A DNA stretch of 64,000 nucleotides, taken from the NCBI GenBank assembly GCA_035578155.1, contig JAPWDM010000016.1:12506608-12570607 (forward strand). Direction: 5' to 3'. Made by a program: the position numbers and the translations under genes. Each line of letters begins with the position of its first letter. Positions within the stretch are counted from its first letter, which is position 1. Under the pieces are notes generated by a model. The model ran no database searches. It was not told where the DNA came from and was given only the letters and a program-made list of their open reading frames with translations. Source of the DNA: Brachynemurus nebulosus (Eukaryota > Arthropoda > Insecta > Neuroptera > Myrmeleontidae). This document shows positions 60,140 through 64,000 of this stretch, one piece after another.

Positions 60140-61330
60140 AAAATTTCAAACAAGGTTCAATTTTGGGACCAGTACTGTTTATGAACTTTCTATGTACATA
60201 TATAATATATTTATCAAAGTCATTAAATATTAATAATTCCTAATGTGTAATTTACAATGACAACACCAGTATCATGTCACATAACTACATAAGCTGGTAT
60301 CTGGCTTAAGAAATAATTTGAGCGATAAATCGATAATATTCAGAATATTATCTGTTATTGCTCTACAAATAATCTTAAATTGAATATAAATAGAACAAAA
60401 ACAATGATGACTTCTTTACGAAAATCGCAAACTTAAGTCCCTTGCAGGATATTAAATTCGTTAATCAATTTAAATTACTGGAAAAGTGACGTTTACGGGC
60501 GACTTAAGTTGAAATAAACATATTGCGGATGTCTGTGTAAAAATTTGACAAGCTGTATTCATGTTTCGACGCTTCTGTCAAATCACAAACGGCAATGATA
60601 AGCCTCTAATATAAAGTGACCACATTTTCATTGAGACAAAGCGGGACAAATGGGATGAAATGAGAATTATCATAATTTATGATAGCAGACCAATAATTCA
60701 AAAACTGTATACATTCATACACTTTATTATATATACCTTATTATATACATTATTGTATACATTCATTACTAGTAAGTATATACATTATTGTATACATTTA
60801 TATAGTATTATATACATTATTGTATACATTCATATACTTATCTATAAATATTTAATATGCAAAAATGTATTCATTATTAATTATTGGTAACTATAAAAAT
60901 ATTTGTAAAAAACAATAATTTGAACGTTATGATATTTAAATAATTTGAATTTTTTATTTAAAAAAAAAATTATAATTTTCTTTCACGGTCCTAATTTTGA
61001 TTTTTTTTATTTATGTATTTTTTATTCCATTTTATTCACTGTAATAATTAATAAATAATAGATAATAATTATATTTTTACAGTACATTTAAAATAAGAAA
61101 TGCAGATATTTTTTAAAAAACGGGACATTTTTAAAAATCGGTGGGACGCAGGACAGTCCTCCAAAAAGCGGGACTGTCCCGTCAAAATCGGGACATGTGG
61201 TCACTTTACTCTAGTTATTGCATTTTATTATGCATTTGTTTATCCCCACTTGAAATACAATATATATTGTCACATAAATTTACAATATTTGTGTTAGGGC
61301 TCCGAAGAAAAATTTGAAAACTCTCGTAGC
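60140..61330 (+). pseudogene. LINE reverse-transcriptase remnant in aquaporin intron 3
   Basis: Reading + strand pieces gives QGSILGPVLF (about 60160, the RT motif 4 region), NNLKLNINRTKTMM (about 60370) and, after a MITE, YYAFVYPHLKYNI (about 61225, the thumb region after the polymerase core). Many stops and frameshifts. CR1/jockey-type reading, old. Confidence 0.7.
60614..61206. mobile_element. TA-flanked MITE in the LINE remnant
   Basis: TA at 60612-60613 and 61207-61208. Inverted ends AAGTGACCACAT. Near the right end GTCCCG words repeat. It contains TATACATTATTGTATACATT repeats at about 60705-60840. mariner-type target. The LINE reading resumes after it. Confidence 0.8.
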
Positions 61331-61857
61331 TTCTATAGGTTCAGATCTCAATTAATAAATAGCTAGGAAAGAAAATTAGTAATTGAAAAGTGGGGACGAA
61401 ATTTTTTTTCTCAACATGTCACATCGTGTTGGATATAATTTGAAAAGGCTAAGTGAAGTTGAGATTCCTTTTGTAATTTTTCGTAATTTTTTAATATTTT
61501 TTTTACACCGACTAAAGGAGCGGGCAAAATCACATAAGGCAGGTTTTTTAACTTTTATCCTATGTAAGCGGTTTTTCGAGAAAAAAATATTTTCATTCTT
61601 ATGACGAAGTAGGTATCTTTATAAGCTCTCTGTATCTGTGTATGTTAACGTCAGTCGAGGAGTTGTAATAAACTTTTTATTTTAACAAAAAATGGTGATG
61701 AGGTACATTATGTTCAACTTAATTTATGCTGAATCCTGCCGTAACTATTTTAAAGTATACGGAATTTTAATTCTCCCCTGTATTTACATATATCAGGGTG
61801 CAATTTACGCAAAACAAAATCTTCATAATTTTAAAACGGTTGGTGAAAACCATGACT
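61331..61857. other. Intron DNA, nothing recognised
   Basis: AT-rich; no exon resembling the missing aquaporin part. Confidence 0.4.
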
Positions 61858-61865
61858 GTAACACC

Positions 61866-62818
61866 TAGAGCATGGATATCGGTATTTCGGTAGTACCGAA
61901 ATACCGGAATACCGGACATTTTTATATATTTTATAAAACCGGTATCAAAATTTCAAATATCAGTATTTCGGTTTCGGTATTAGCAGAATCAGTTACTTTA
62001 TATAATCACATATTTTAAATACTTTTACGTTAGATTTACTACTGATACCTATTCAATTTTGTATATAGCAGTATAAGCATGGATCATAAATTATTACAAT
62101 ATCTTCAGTTTTGTTTAATGTTTTCCAGATGCCCAAATGATCAAATACCTTATATTCATTCATATGTTTTTACACATAGTTTTTACAATTCTGGAATACA
62201 TATTTTTAAGTATTTTTCTGTCGAAAAAAATACAAAATTACTTATGTTTGGGTAAAATATTTTACTATTGTACTAAACTATTGTTGAGTACTAATGGTAT
62301 TTAAAAAATTCGTTGCTCTGCGTAAATAAAAGGGTGACATTTAAAAATTGATATCCATGTATTTTTTTCAAAATTATTTTAGAATTGCTACCACGTCTTG
62401 GAACTATTTAAACTGTGGTTTTTCACCCTTGCAGTTCGTGTGTGTAGGTATCTCTTTAAATTAAATAAATGTGTAGTAGAATCGAAGAAAATTTATATTT
62501 TATTATTTTTTGTTGTTATTCCGTTTACTTTGTTTTACTATTTTATATTTTGTATTTAGTTTTAGTTAGATTTTTAAAATCTAAAAATGATGGAGTTTGT
62601 TATTATTACTGTTATCAATCATTTTCAATAAAACATATAATACCCTACCTACTTATACAAAAACGATTTTCATTAAGCGTTTTTTAATATTTTTATTTTT
62701 TCTATATCATTTTCATTCAATACCGAAAAAATACCGAAATTCTGGAATTCCGGTATTTTAAATTTTAATACCGAATAAATACCGGTATTATAAAAAGACA
62801 CCGGTATTCCAATCCCTA
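61866..62818. mobile_element. hAT-type non-autonomous element
   Basis: TIRs TAGAGCATGGATATCGGT and, inverted, TAGGGATTGGAATACCGGT. Flanking 8-mers GTAACACC (61858-61865) and GTAACATC (62819-62826), one mismatch. Both ends are dense in TACCGAAATACCGGAATACC-like words. No transposase. Confidence 0.82.
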
Positions 62819-62826
62819 GTAACATC

Positions 62827-64000
62827 ACTGATGGGGTAACCAACTTTCCATCCCGCAACACAATAAAAAAAATTGTTCGAAACGTCGTTAACGGCAATCC
62901 CGTAAATAAACTTAATTCTGAGACTGCTAAATACACACACAATAGAATGTGCCAAACTGCTATGTCCACATAGGGGCACAGGATCCATACAGGAAGCACA
63001 TATGTACAGCATCGTACATATGTATTATGTTATGTTAAAGTAACAATGTTATAACTACGTAATGATTCTTGTGTTATTAGTGTTTTATATTCACTAGGTA
63101 TCAGAGGAGTAACTACAAATTTTGCGCCTTGGAGCGATTTTGATTCAAGCGCTCTTTCAAAAAATCTATTTTTAGAGAAAAATGTAACTGACAAGCAAAA
63201 AACAAGCGGAATGTGATTTTGCCATCTGCCAACTTTACCGAAATAAACACCGCCATTCCTGACTTCTCTGCTTTCTAAGAAAATGATACAACCATGATCA
63301 CTGACTACTACCCATATAATATTCAGAAGCAAACTTCGTATCGCTATACTAGCTTTCTCAGTGTGGACAAAAGTTTACGTCACAAATGACCTAATTTCTG
63401 TCCCACTCCAAACACACAATATGTTACAACATAAATCTCGTATCAATGTATGCGTAATGTACGCATGTGTGTGTATCAACGTCACACTCTGTTTGTTGAA
63501 AGAGGGGACTACACTGTATATGTACATCGTGTACATGCTAGTGTTTCGGTACCTGCATATTACTATATACATATGTATTCGCTTATTGTTGAAAGTGATT
63601 GATAACAATCGATCTGAACACGGTTATAGTTGTTGTGTGACTGACACATTTAAACGGTATCGAACCACTCACAGGCACACTGCTATCCACAATTTTTTAC
63701 ACATACGCTTAGGGCTTGGTACTACCCGTCAAAAATTACTTTCCATTCTTGCGCTCCCTCGAGTGACTGCTCAACCTATTGTACACCTATTGTAATTACG
63801 CCTCTGCTGGATCGGTAAGCCTCATTGAAAGAAAGCGTAATGCTGTAATTGTATTTATAATACTCCATTCCCTAACGACAATAGTTACTATGATTTAAGA
63901 GACAAAAATTTAAAAAAATTTAAAGTTTGTACTACATTTCTAAAAATTGCCATAAATTAAATGAAAAAGACGGATGTGTTTGCATTTCGGAAGTTTTCGC
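62827..64000. other. Right end of window, no gene recognised
   Basis: Expected to be aquaporin intron. No exon for the second NPA half was seen. The open frame 63361-63795 (144 codons) has no domain I know and overlaps an equally open antisense frame. Confidence 0.4.

Noticed and set aside
63361..63795. 144-codon open frame near the window end
   Set aside because: No recognisable domain, overlapped by an open antisense frame, no splice or promoter context.

Overview
The window looks like AT-rich insect nuclear DNA. Two protein families point there: a divergent ionotropic receptor (IR) of the arthropod chemosensory type, and an unorthodox aquaporin of the insect AQP12-like kind with GT-AG introns. 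An LTR retrotransposon with a baculovirus-F-like envelope gene, tRNA-derived SINEs, Helentron-like repeats and many DNA-transposon remnants agree. I cannot name the order or species. Only two host genes are clear, both on the + strand and both running past what can be seen: a large 3' exon of an IR gene (21579-23327) and the first three coding exons of an aquaporin (59059-59781). Most of the remaining sequence that can be classified is transposable elements, often nested.

Layout. 1-2490: AT-rich DNA, a (TA)n tract, a GC-richer island and a TIR element carrying a smaller MITE. 2491-12604: an LTR/env retrotransposon (gag, pol, env, LTRs about 98.5% identical), inactivated by a gag frameshift, two pol stop codons, an env frameshift and a 1.7-kb insertion in env; it adjoins a HARBI1-like transposase remnant (12605-12994). 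13.6-20 kb: a TIR element with a hammerhead-like motif, a 5'-truncated LINE with a 13-bp target-site duplication (TSD), and two inverted hAT MITEs around (TA)n. 21.5-23.5 kb: the IR gene. 23.6-39.5 kb: nested elements, including a decayed element with repeated subterminal motifs, a pogo-like element, a foldback element split by a Helentron-like element, and three multimeric or inverted SINE composites, two of them with 12-bp and 15-bp TSDs. 39.8-51.3 kb: perhaps one large pogo-like element swollen by insertions (piggyBac-like copies, MITEs, a Helentron-like element). 51.3-58.9 kb: inverted-repeat elements, one with a cysteine-rich CXC-type coding remnant, and small hAT and TA-flanked MITEs. 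59-64 kb: the aquaporin, whose third intron has taken up a LINE, a TA-flanked MITE and a hAT MITE; its last exons are not in the window.

The two host genes show no functional link. The strongest unusual signals are a canonical -1 frameshift site between gag and pol, the permuted and inverted SINE multimers, inverted-repeat pairs that suggest a very large nested element, and a degenerate hammerhead-like motif. All calls come from reading the sequence; no database search or folding was run.
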